64,000 nucleotides of DNA, taken from Saccharomycopsis fibuligera x Saccharomycopsis cf. fibuligera (Eukaryota > Ascomycota > Saccharomycetes > Ascoideales > Saccharomycopsidaceae). Each line of letters starts with the position of its first letter. Position 1 is the first letter of the stretch. The notes beneath the pieces are model-generated. The model was not told where the DNA came from. It saw nothing but the letters and a program-made list of their open reading frames with translations, and ran no database searches. Positions 39,092 to 48,993 of this stretch are shown here, piece by piece. A program made the translations under genes and the position numbers. The stretch lies in NCBI GenBank assembly GCA_001936135.1, contig CP012814.1, positions 1,178,001 to 1,242,000 of the forward strand, given 5' to 3'.

Positions 39092-40024
39092 ATTGTGTGT
39101 CTCTGCGGTTGTATTATGTATTGTATTATGAAGAGAAAATAGATTTCTTTCGTTAATACCTATGGGTGGTGTATTTATTTATAGTAGATGTAAATAAACA
39201 AAAAAAAAAAAAAAAAAAAAAAATTTTTGACATTTGCTACCAGTTGATCTGAATGTAAACTACACCATACATGAAATATGCGAGCTAAACTGGTTACTTG
39301 TTACAACATGTACAAATGAGATTTGCAGAAAAGCACCAACAGCACAATTAACAAGATATAAGCATCTAAAATGTATAAATGTATAAATGTATAACACAAA
39401 AACTTCAAAGACCATAGGCACCATGCACTATTGATCTACTCAAAAGCACATCATTAAGTTTAGGCTGGCTATAGCTGCAACTACGACTAAGACCATAGCC
39501 CCCGCACCTAAAACAGAAACAGAAGTCAAATCTCATTAGAAAACCTGTGAACAGCCATGTAAAAATAAAAAAAAAAAAAAAAAGATGAGAAACTGAAAAC
39601 GATAATAAGCAAAATAGAATGCAGTTCATGAGTTCATTAAAAAGTAAACTAAAAACAAAAATAACGGGGTGTATGTGAATAAGTTTGTATGTATATATGT
39701 ATGTGTGTCGTATACGACTATGATGTATGAAGACAAATAGACAATAAGTGATGACAGAGAAATATTGAATAATTTTGAAAAAGAGAAATGGTAAACTTCA
39801 AACAAAAATTTAAAAATTTTTCCAATGACCTGAATATCCAAGAGATCAGAGTGTATAGGATAAAAAAAAGGCAGAAAATAAAACATGTGCTGGTCAAAAA
39901 AAATTCAATTATCATTGAAGAAAAGAAAAAAAAAGTCAAAACAAGCATGAAGATCAACAAGTCAAATATTTATCATAAAAGTCAAAAAAAAACAAAATAA
40001 AACATTAGCACTTCACATTATTTT
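39092..40024. other. Convergent RSE1-LRR intergenic region
   Basis: 933 bases of 3' flank from both genes, with A24 (39200-39223) and several A-rich stretches. Reading frames here are low complexity. No gene supported. Confidence 0.6.
39200..39223. repeat. A24 homopolymer
   Basis: A run about 110 bases beyond the RSE1 stop codon. Confidence 0.8.
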
Positions 40025-42802
40025 TTAGAAATTTGCATCAAATTGTAATTCCGTACCTCTACTCCCTGTATTTAGAGGCCTATTATCCTCACCATCACTC
40101 AATTTTTGCCCCTCCCCGTCAGGCCCAATACCACCTTCGCCATCCTCACCATCTTTCAAAACATCATAATCCACCAATTCTCCCATCTGCAGCGCCACCT
40201 GTAACTCAGTCTTCACAAAAGTCTCAATGCATTTCAAGCAACAAAACTCTTTCCTAATGGGGACCAACTTTACATCACAAAGGTCATAAAATTCAATAAT
40301 TGAGCCCATAGATTTATTAATTAGGATTTTTTGACAACTGTAACAATTGTTTTCGTTTGTTAGTTTAATTAGAGATTGATTTACTAATTTCAAGTGGTTT
40401 TTGCTCAAGTGAGTAGACCATTGTTTCATTTCTTGCATTGATAGGTCATAGTTTTCAAATTTTCGCAAGCAGAGTTCACTAAGTTTGGGAAGTTTGAGCC
40501 TGGTGCTGGTGTGTTGATAATCAATGAAGTTAGCTCTGTTAGTATCTTTCGCGTTGTTGTATTCTAGCTCACCAATGTATCTCTTTATGGCTCGTGGATG
40601 TAAATTGGCTGATGACTTGGACATACGGACGGATTTTTGACCAATGCATTTTTGCAACTTGTGAGATTCTTTGTATGTTCTAAATTCAATCAAATGAGTA
40701 TTTGGCCGCACAGATAAGATTTCCAAATTTTTCAACAATAATACCTCAAACGGTAAATATTTGATTTTGTTTCCCGCTAGTTGTAAGTAAGTCAATTTTT
40801 CACAATTTTTAATTTTCCCTGGGATGTTGGTAATTCTATTATTTCTCAAACTGAGCACAGATAGGTTACTCAAGTTAAAAATTCGTGGATTAATGGAAAT
40901 TAATCTATTGTTGGATAAATATATTTTAATTTCAGGTTTGAAAATTATCCCAGATAGACTGTCAAGACACACTAAATTATTCAAATCTTCAATTTCATCA
41001 GGAATAAATGTCAAATCCAATTTTTCTAATTCAATCACTGATTTACTTTCATCAACCGCATGATTAATGCATCTTTTGGCAATGGTTAAATTAGCATTTT
41101 CATTAGTGGAATTGGTACGGCTAACAGTGCGCTTACCTCTCAGCATTGGGTCATTAGTTTTGGCAGATCCGCGGACTTTGAAATTACTGAAAGAGTTTGC
41201 TTTAAGTTTGTTTTTGCTATTGTTATTGTCGTTATTCCTGCTATTGTCGCTATCGTTATCAATTTCTTTGACTCTTGCATTAACATTAAAATTCGATTTG
41301 AGCCAAAAGTTCTCACTTTCGTCAGTGGATACATCATCAGAATTGGAATTTAGAATGTTGGTACTCGCATTAGTCAATCTTCCAAATGAATCCAATTGCA
41401 AATCAAATTCTTCTGAACTATTATTTTTTTGAAACAATCTTTTACTGAATGTGGTTGAATTTTGTGACGAAGCAAAAATGCGCGGCTTGTTGGGAGTACT
41501 GCGTTTGAAAATTGGAGTCTTATCGAGATCATTAAGGGTACCATCACTAAGTTGATCATCTTCATTGAATGTGGATTCCATATTCTCATGCTTGATATAA
41601 TCATCAATGGAAAGGTCACTATCAATCTCGTGTTCTGTTTCTCTTTGAGCAGAACTATTATCATCAATTGCATCGCTACTGTCAAGCGGTGCATCGCTAC
41701 TATCCACCAACTTGGCATCACTTGATAGCACGGGACTACTGGTGTAATCAAACTTGCTTTTACCATTTATTCGATCTTCATCATCCTCTGTCTTTTCACT
41801 GTCATTATCGTCGCTGTTTATAGATTTTCTCAATGTGGTGGAAACAGTATTGGCATTGTAGCTGGGAAATTTGGAAACTGAAATGCTCTTGTATTCATGA
41901 GCAAAAAGTGGCTCATTATCATTAGAAGGAATAATACTATTGTCAATACTAATTTCCGATGATAAATTCATGCTGTCGTTATGGTTTTTGTTGTTTATAT
42001 TGTCCAAAAGGCGCAACTTGCGACTTTTCTTGTTTTTAAAATGACTGGTAGCATGGCGCGTGGCCAAGGAGGAATCGTTATTGCCTTCAGAAGATAATGA
42101 TAAACTGCTGCCATGGTAGAATTTCTTGGTGTTAAAGAAATTGCCAGTATTACTATCGCTGCCATTATTGATGTTTTGGTTTTTACTCCTACTACTGCTA
42201 CTTGAGCTTCCTTCATGGTACAAGTCTTTCGACTTGAACAGCGAGCTTTGATCAAAGTAAACTGCATCTCGATCAAGCGCCAATTTAGATTTTTTTGGCT
42301 TCACAAAACTCAAATCATCATCATTGCTATCGAGATCCTCATTGTCGGTGGTACTATTAGAGTTCAATCCGTCGGTAGAATAAAACCGGAAAGCACTTGA
42401 TCTGTTTCCGCTGTACTGTTCATCGTAATTAGTGGCGCTGGCACTACTAGTAGTTTCAAAATCTGATGTATTTAGTTTATTGTCGTTATTGGTTTTGTTA
42501 ACATTATTATTGTTATAGGTAATATTGAGGCCATCAATGTCGGCTAGTTCTCTTTTTCTCTTATGGTGGATAATTTTGCGAGGCGAATAAGGGGATTTCT
42601 TAGACTTTCCATGTTTTATCTTCTGTCTTTGTCTCTGTTCTGATGGAGACTCCTTGGTGTGGAGCTGAGTGCGAGTATCGCTGGCACCTGGATCAAGGGG
42701 ATTGAGATTGCGATCGCGGGACTCGAGGGATAAGGGGAGCTGGGGGTTCTCGAGCCTGGATTGGTCGTAACCAAATGGAAGCAAAGGATCGTGCTTCTCC
42801 AT
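40025..42802 (-). CDS. Leucine-rich-repeat protein with C-terminal Cys-pair motif
   Basis: 925 residues from the ATG at 42802. Another in-frame ATG at 43102 would add 100 residues, but these are mainly poly-Lys/Phe/Leu translation and would put the MCB boxes inside the coding region, so the downstream start is preferred. Residues 1-560 are Ser/Asn/Asp-rich and disordered, with basic clusters (KIIHHKRKRE). Four or five LRRs follow (about 590-710): YLSNNRLISINPRIFNLSNL, VLSLRNNRITNIPGKIKN and YLQLAGNKIKYLPFEVLLL. The C-terminal part has paired cysteines, CYSC and CCLKC (about 816-860), spaced like a zinc-binding ribbon. It resembles uncharacterised fungal LRR proteins; I cannot name an orthologue. 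The promoter suggests G1/S expression. Confidence 0.7.
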   Translation of the reverse strand: MEKHDPLLPFGYDQSRLENPQLPLSLESRDRNLNPLDPGASDTRTQLHTKESPSEQRQRQKIKHGKSKKSPYSPRKIIHHKRKRELADIDGLNITYNNNNVNKTNNDNKLNTSDFETTSSASATNYDEQYSGNRSSAFRFYSTDGLNSNSTTDNEDLDSNDDDLSFVKPKKSKLALDRDAVYFDQSSLFKSKDLYHEGSSSSSSRSKNQNINNGSDSNTGNFFNTKKFYHGSSLSLSSEGNNDSSLATRHATSHFKNKKSRKLRLLDNINNKNHNDSMNLSSEISIDNSIIPSNDNEPLFAHEYKSISVSKFPSYNANTVSTTLRKSINSDDNDSEKTEDDEDRINGKSKFDYTSSPVLSSDAKLVDSSDAPLDSSDAIDDNSSAQRETEHEIDSDLSIDDYIKHENMESTFNEDDQLSDGTLNDLDKTPIFKRSTPNKPRIFASSQNSTTFSKRLFQKNNSSEEFDLQLDSFGRLTNASTNILNSNSDDVSTDESENFWLKSNFNVNARVKEIDNDSDNSRNNDNNNSKNKLKANSFSNFKVRGSAKTNDPMLRGKRTVSRTNSTNENANLTIAKRCINHAVDESKSVIELEKLDLTFIPDEIEDLNNLVCLDSLSGIIFKPEIKIYLSNNRLISINPRIFNLSNLSVLSLRNNRITNIPGKIKNCEKLTYLQLAGNKIKYLPFEVLLLKNLEILSVRPNTHLIEFRTYKESHKLQKCIGQKSVRMSKSSANLHPRAIKRYIGELEYNNAKDTNRANFIDYQHTSTRLKLPKLSELCLRKFENYDLSMQEMKQWSTHLSKNHLKLVNQSLIKLTNENNCYSCQKILINKSMGSIIEFYDLCDVKLVPIRKEFCCLKCIETFVKTELQVALQMGELVDYDVLKDGEDGEGGIGPDGEGQKLSDGEDNRPLNTGSRGTELQFDANF

Positions 42803-42985
42803 TGTGGAAAACGAGGTGTGAAAGAGGAGGGAAAGTGTAACAAAAGGAAAAAAAAAAAAGCAGAAGAGGATCAAGGGAAGCAAGAGAAGTAAAGGACTAA
42901 CAAGGGTTTGTTTTAATTTGAATGCGATGCGATCACCAAAAAAAATAAAAATAAAAAAATAAAAAAATTGATTAATCTTCCTGTG

Positions 42986-43011
42986 ACGCGTCGTGACGCT
43001 TACTGACGCGT
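42986..43011 (-). promoter_or_regulatory. MluI cell-cycle boxes upstream of the LRR gene
   Basis: Two perfect ACGCGT palindromes (42986-42991 and 43006-43011) with a TGACGC half-like copy between them, 184-209 bases upstream of the chosen LRR start. ACGCGT is the known MBF (Mbp1/Swi6) site that drives G1/S transcription. Confidence 0.6.
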
Positions 43012-43421
43012 ACGTTCTAACTATTGGTGCATCACTTTGCCTTGATATGCTGGCACTGTCAATTTCTCTAGTAGATCTGCTCTGTTGAGCCTTTAATGGC
43101 ATTCACGTTCGCTAAAAAACAATAGAAATTTGCGGTATCTGGGCAGCCAAAGTTCAATTATTCTCTACGCCTGTTTCCCCCAAACAGTTCAACAATTTGT
43201 GCGTTCCAAAAATGACATTGTGTCTGGGTGACTATTTACACTGATCTACATTGCCATGCTACTTATAGCCAAAATTGCTTTTTCTAGCCAACAACCTGCT
43301 GTAAGCTTTTCTATTTTGCCCATGGTATACCAATAGTTTATACTATATAATATATACAGTTTATTCTCTAGTCACTGTGTATCCATCATGTTGGTGTAGA
43401 ATTTATCGGTACCCGCCCATT

Positions 43422-43439
43422 TTAGTAATCTCTTAGTAA
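43422..43439. promoter_or_regulatory. Two tandem TTAGTAA elements
   Basis: TTAGTAATC at 43422 and 43433, eleven bases apart (one helical turn). AP-1-like (Yap/Cap1) sites in the TOA2/LRR divergent promoter. Confidence 0.35.
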
Positions 43440-43743
43440 TCACAATTGAGAATAACAAAAGTGTTTTTTTTCTCTGAACTGGAAATTCAAAACAGTCGGC
43501 AAACAGGTTATCATTGCCCGTTCAACATCCGAGTGGGTCTTTGGTTATCTTATTCAGATCTCATATCAGCACTGGCTAGTCAGGCAATTTGGACAGGCGA
43601 GAATTGTAACGATTACAGCGCCGCACTTTGGAGTTCCATACTATCGGGGCTTTTCTTATCTTTATTCTTGCTTTTCAATATCAAACATTGTACCGACACT
43701 TTCAACTACTCGGCTTATTAATCAATAGTGCAAAAATTAGAAT

Positions 43744-44330
43744 ATGAACGGACCAGGATACTATGAGTTATACAGAAAGACTACCATTGGTATCTCTTTG
43801 ATAGAGTCTTTGGATAATTTGATTTTGTATGTGTGATTTCAGTAGTGATTATAGTAATTTTTGGAAGTTGTGATGACGATTGTTCAGCCTGCGTCACCAA
43901 AACAAAGGGACTTGTGAGATGCGGCGTGATGGTTCAGAGTTGCAATGATACACACTAGTATCACCCTGGTACAAAATTCCCTTTACAATTTGTTTGCAAT
44001 GATCCTCTTTACTAGAAGCCCGCATAACAAAGTTTTGCTTCATCATCACAAGCCATTACTAACCGTTTGTTTTCTAGAGATCAAAGAATAGAACCCCAGC
44101 TAGCATTGAGAATCTTGGCTAATTTTGACAGAATCATTGCAGAAAATATCAAGGAACAGTTAAATTCAAAACTCAGTTTCAAAGGCCATTTGCATATTTA
44201 CCGATTCTGCGATGATGTGTGGACGTTTGTCATTAAGAATGTTGACATCAAATTGGATCATAACGAAACGGCACATGCAGATAGAATCGAAATTGTAGCC
44301 AACAATTCTCGAAGAATTGGTGAAACTTGA
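43744..44330 (+). CDS. TOA2: TFIIA small subunit, two exons
   Basis: Join(43744-43826, 44078-44330), 111 residues (S. cerevisiae 122). TFIIA gamma stabilises TBP on the TATA box. Exon 1 gives GPGYYELYRKTTIGISLIES, the invariant TFIIA-gamma N-terminus. Exon 2 continues the four-helix bundle (LDQRIEPQLALRILANFDRI) and the beta-barrel with YRFCDDVWTFVIKN. Splicing joins TT to A to make a Leu codon and keeps frame. The C-terminal tail is short. Identification is firm. Confidence 0.95.
43827..44077 (+). other. TOA2 intron
   Basis: 251 bases, donor GTATGT, branch TACTAAC at 44057-44063, acceptor CTAG at 44074-44077. A GTGATGA resembling a snoRNA C box lies inside (near 43871), but no matching CTGA D box was found. 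Confidence 0.9.
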
Positions 44331-45014
44331 ACTTGAACTCGAACTCCAATAAGCAATTTTCTAGGTTTCTTTTTTGTCCTCAGTAACATTATTCTCCTCC
44401 GGACGACTTTGGCGGCATTCAAATTTTTATTTAAATCAATAGTGAAAATTGTAAACTAGGGAACTGACATACAGTTATTTAGCTCTAATTATTTTTTTTT
44501 TTTTTTTTTACTTCCTTTTTTTTTTTTTTTTTTTTTATAATATCCTTTTTAATTTTGGTGATATCTTTTTACTCTTTTTCATGCGGTGGATTGCTTTTTT
44601 ATGGTACCATTAACTGAATTTAACTTACCTTAATTACCATTATCCCTCACACTGCACAGAAGAATCGGGCTGAACTTTTTATTCTATTAATGCAATAACG
44701 AACAAACAAAGATTTTCGTAACACAACTCATAATGAAGCTGTCGAGAACAGTAATTACTACTATAGGGCCAATTGCCAATCAGACTATTCTATATGTGCT
44801 TTTTTACTCCATATCAGTAGTAGTACATATATCTATAGACAATAAAACTAATAGGTGTGCGTTATAACAATTTTGAGCTAAAAAATGAACAATAAAAAAA
44901 ATTTGTTTTTTTATGGATCGATAAATTAATTGTCTGTGTATATTCAAAACATTTTCATGTTATTAGTGATGGCAAAGGCAAAGGCAAAACCAAAAAAATT
45001 ATAACAGCAAAAAA
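44331..45014. other. TOA2 to tRNA-Gln intergenic region
   Basis: 684 bases, AT-rich, with two long T tracts near 44490-44509 and 44517-44536. No gene recognised. Confidence 0.6.
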
Positions 45015-45086
45015 AGGTCACGCCCGGATTCGAACCGGGGTTGTTCGGATCAGAACCGAAAGTGATAACCACTACACTACGCAACC
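45015..45086 (-). tRNA. tRNA-Gln (anticodon CTG)
   Basis: 72 bases. Acceptor stem GGTTGCG/CGTGACC with two G-T pairs. The D arm is GTGTAGTGGTTATCAC. The anticodon stem TTCGG/CCGAA closes a loop TTCTGAT, so the anticodon is CTG (reads CAG). T arm CCCCGGTTCGAATCCGGG is canonical. Loops match yeast tRNA-Gln. No intron. A T-rich Pol III terminator follows on the minus strand (A run at 45009-45015 on plus). Confidence 0.95.
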
Positions 45087-45165
45087 AAGTGCTTGCATTC
45101 TTAAATTTTCATGATCGCTACACTGGAAAGTGCGCTACAATTAGGTTATTAGTACTCTGTTAAGA

Positions 45166-45172
45166 CGGGTAA
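45166..45172 (+). promoter_or_regulatory. Reb1-type site (CGGGTAA) near tRNA-Gln
   Basis: Exact core 80 bases upstream of the tRNA-Gln 5' end. Might insulate the tRNA gene. Confidence 0.4.
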
Positions 45173-45857
45173 TGCATTGTTTAAATTTAATGGTGGTTTT
45201 CACAATCTATGACTGTTTAGTGCACGCTCAGGCTTCACTTTGGATCTTTTGAATTGTTATTTGCGTTTTTAACATGCAGATAAATGTTAGGCTTTTTAAA
45301 ATTTTCAGCTTTAACATTTCGATTGCGATGATTAGATGCTACTGTCTTGGTGTATCACTTGGTGAATACGTTACTTTCTATCTCTGTATTTGTATTTTTT
45401 GTATTTTTTGTATTTTTTGTAGTTTTTTATTCTTTTTGTGGGCATTGAGAATTAGAATATCAAAGGATGAGTGTTAATTATGTACAACTAGATAGAACCA
45501 GTGTTAACTTCTGGTTAACGTGGAGCTCGTTGTTGCGTTATGATTGGCACGTTTAGAGGCCTGATCAGCATAGAGCTTTTTCAGTGTTTCTTCTGAGATA
45601 ATGTCCTGATTTGTATCCTCAATGGACGATAAGGACTTTGATTGGAAAACCATTCCAATCTCTAGTCTTGTTTACTACATCACCACGGTAATGAATTAGA
45701 TAACACATCAGTGTTATCTTAGTGAGTGGAAGATGGTATCGAAGTGAGACCCCTTTCTTTTTATCTGTCGACAGCAAAGCAATGACCCTCAAAAAAAAAA
45801 AAAAAATTAAAAAAATAAAATATCATTCATCCTAGACTATAATCTCTCCTATATCTA

Positions 45858-46028
45858 TTTCAAATCCAACTGATCCATTAAAGTCTAACTAATACTAACG
45901 GGGTTTTCACTTGTACAAGTTTCCCCTATAAACTAACAACTGAACTATACTGTATATACTATATAGATAAGTTTATAAGATTATATTTTCTACCGTTTAT
46001 ATAGAAATAATAAATCGATATTGTGTGT
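45858..46028. repeat. LTR-like dispersed repeat, copy 2
   Basis: Same orientation and extent as 24905-25076, beginning TTTCAAATCCAAC and ending GATATTGTGTGTG. It lies 772 bases upstream of tRNA-Gln. As with copy 1, the flanking sequence is unrelated and followed by an A-rich tract. Confidence 0.65.
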
Positions 46029-46268
46029 GAAAAAGAAAAAAAAAAAAACCTCAGGAAGTGTCGTGGTAAGACAATAATCAGTACATCCCAAAAGGGAAGC
46101 TAATGATTGCCAATAAAAGGGTGAGGCTAATAGCATAGAATAGAGTGAAAGAAAGCGTAAAAGATTGGAAGTCATTAAACTTACGAAAAAAGAAAAGGGT
46201 GGATGAATCGCAGACTTATGTTACACTCTAGGTTTTCATAAAATATATGTGATTAAGATTATTGTGTA

Positions 46269-46292
46269 TTTTTTTTTTTTTTTTTTTTTTTT
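46269..46292. repeat. T24 homopolymer
   Basis: Uninterrupted T run about 240 bases right of LTR-like copy 2. Confidence 0.8.
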
Positions 46293-47547
46293 CACTGTTG
46301 TCGAATTTGAAAAATCACTATTTATAGTCTCAAAAACAATCTTACATGCAATTTACCAGTTGGTTTTTCGATGGGCAGTTTCATTTACAATATCTTTTTT
46401 ATTATAAATCAACATTTTGAATCTCCTTGTTAATACTTTAATATGTCTCTCTAGAAATTGCTAAATGTTGCCATAATTCCTTTTCTTTCTGACAAACATT
46501 AGTGTTATGTTTTAATTTAAGTTTGCTCTTATTTTTTGTTTGTCTTCAGTGGAGAATTTCCAGATGCTAATGGCTTCCAGAGCGAAACCTATACGAAAAA
46601 AGTATATAATCTTCATAGTCAAATTGTGCTTATAAAGGTTATTGATATTAACCAATCAGGTAGGCAACTCTCGAAGTTATTAACAAGTTTAATATGACAG
46701 CTTCTAGTAAGCATATGCACTAATCCACTAGACACTTTTAGCTGAAATACTAATTTCAGTAGATGGTCAATGGTAAAATTCTCCATAGAATCCAAAACTG
46801 ACAGTTTTCGGTGCGCATCGTTGATATGCAACGACAGGCTTACGCCGCAGTGACCACCACAGCGAGATATTTTTTTTTTTCATTTCAGCAAAAGATGCAT
46901 GGTCATATTCAAGTTGAGTGCTGCACACGTACAAAAATTCTTTCAAAAAGCTTACAAGTTTACAAAAAACAATTTGTTTCACCTAATGCCAAAGCATTCT
47001 TTATTGATTCAATAGTATATATAGTTAGAAACTTGTCAGACTGCCACTTATACCCACCCCGTTGAAGCTCCTCCAGAGAAGTATGCTCCACAGGGTCGAA
47101 ATCATTGCTTCTTTCTCGGCTTTGTAAAGACAAAGCCTCAAACAAAAGAACGGTAATAAAAAATGTAGATGACTGGATCAACTAGGATACACAGACCAAG
47201 CTATTTCAAACCTCATTCTAGGGTATAAGGGTTATCACCTCATCAACCAAGTTGGATTCAGTGGCTCTTTTGAAGAGTCAAAGAGAGACGTGACCTATAG
47301 AAATGATCCTACTTTAGATATTTGTTAGTAAATCATAACCCTCCTGAATCCCATAGCACCAGCTATCCTTTCTTTTTTCTTTCTTCATTCTCTTAATATT
47401 TTGAGTAGCTTGGTAAAATAAACCAAACCATATAGGGGGTTACTTACTGAAGTACGTCGACAAAGAAAGGAAAGGAGAATAAAAGTTTTCAAAAAGATGG
47501 AGGACTGGCGCTCCTTATATAGTTTTCTTTTGAATCTTTTTTCAGTG

Positions 47548-47554
47548 CGGGTAA
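47548..47554 (+). promoter_or_regulatory. Reb1-type site (CGGGTAA) in gene-poor DNA
   Basis: Within CAGTGCGGGTAACG, a 14-base string also present upstream of NUP57 (53079-53092). No start codon of a convincing gene follows, so its target is unclear. Confidence 0.4.
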
Positions 47555-48993
47555 CGTGTTTTGCAAATGAAATATTTTTGTCCCGGCAACCGTTGCGTTA
47601 CTGTGCATTCATGAAACCAAACGCGCTTGACTCAAAGGTTTTGCAACGGATTATGACAACAAAGGCCCCCTCCATTAAGTGATATGGCATTAATTAATTT
47701 ATTTCTGGGAATGAAGACGTTGCTGAAATAACATTGATGCATTGTTGCACTAGTTGTAATGATTTTTTTCTCACCGGGCGTTGCAATGTGTGCAAACTGG
47801 CGAATCAGTGATAACTCAAAACACATCAAGATGTCGAGTAATGAGCAGAAGCATGAGGGACTTTCGTATTTTGTAAGTGATAGTTCTAATGTCGCAGAGA
47901 GTGATAAATAGATTTATCTTTGCAGCGCACTCATATTCATGTTCATGATTATGTTCATGTTGTCGCAGTGCAGTGTCCTGTGTTGTTTTTGCACGAAAGA
48001 GGATCAACAGACACACTACATAAAGTGCTAAACCCACCACGGCGGGAATGCCAGATCTACTCTCGGGGAATGTAATGGCCAAATCCGTTGCAAGCAATGA
48101 GAACAAATAGCTGATAGACAGTTTCTATAAGAAGCCAATCTTTCAAATACTCACAGGCGGTAGTTGCTCCAACCGTGAGAAGTCAGCCAGCAATTAAGCT
48201 GTACTATAGTATAGTAGAGAACCCTGGCGCTTGGAAAGAAGGCCGCGAGGAAGAACGCCTTTAAAGCGTAGCGATGCAATGATTAGCGAACTTTTTCCCC
48301 TCCTCTTCATATTTCTCTTTGGAGGATTAATGTTATTAAAACTTTACTCCCCAGAGACTAAACTGATTAGATCCTCATTAAAAGGAGCTGAGTGCACGCC
48401 TTGAGTATAACTGTAGCGAATGGCTAACCCGCACTCAGGATGCAAACTCCCTGTCACTGTAATACTTCACCAGATGCTCAACAATGCCATTTACAACCAC
48501 TAGAGCAATACACACAGCAAACTGTTCCTCGACAGCCTACATCCGATTCTGGAAATATTGCCGTGGCTGTTGTTTGTGGCCGTTGATCTCATCTGTTCTG
48601 TTCTGTTCTGTTGTGTTGTGTTAATTAGCTGCTGTTAGCACTGTTTGACCACGGAAGATTTCCTGATTTATGTTGTTCCGTCGTCTCCGACGGAGAGCTG
48701 GCGGTGTCCTATTGTCGCAGTGTCTCACTTTCCTTTTCTCACTCACATTCCAATCTGCACTTGCACTTTTGCTGATTAGCTTTAAAGAATCCGTCCAAAT
48801 TGCTGATCTTTGCTGCTTATTTCATCCATCCATCACCAATAATTATTCCACTTCACTCTCTCGATTTCCTCTTTTATCGATCTCGTCAGTGCCAAATCCA
48901 ACCTTTCCTTTTGCTGCTGGTCATATACTTCTTTTTCGCAACCAAAACATATAAACACAACCATTACAGCATTATAGATCTAAGCACCAACAC

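Larger units (their letters stand above)
42803..43743. promoter_or_regulatory. Divergent LRR-TOA2 promoter region
   Basis: Left part: MCB boxes (42986-43011) for the LRR gene. Right part: two TTAGTAA elements (43422-43428, 43433-43439) about 310 bases before TOA2. No gene present. Confidence 0.55.
45087..48993. other. Gene-poor 3.9-kb stretch
   Basis: Between tRNA-Gln and the Old Yellow Enzyme. Holds an LTR-like repeat (45858-46028), T24 (46269-46292) and two Reb1-type sites (45166-45172, 47548-47554). All open frames are under 100 codons, without recognisable domains, and overlap randomly on both strands. The right ~400 bases are the oxidoreductase promoter and leader. Confidence 0.5.

Noticed and set aside
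42803-43102. 100-residue N-terminal extension of the LRR protein from the upstream ATG
   Set aside because: Low-complexity translation that would include the MCB promoter boxes and poly-A tracts; the 42802 start is more credible.
43864-43960. Possible C/D snoRNA in the TOA2 intron
   Set aside because: A GTGATGA C-box-like motif is present, but no CTGA D box at a suitable distance and no terminal stem was found.
47494-47682. 61-codon frame with ATG near 47494 in the gene-poor region
   Set aside because: No homology seen; other frames in this stretch are equally long. A Reb1-type site lies inside it rather than upstream.
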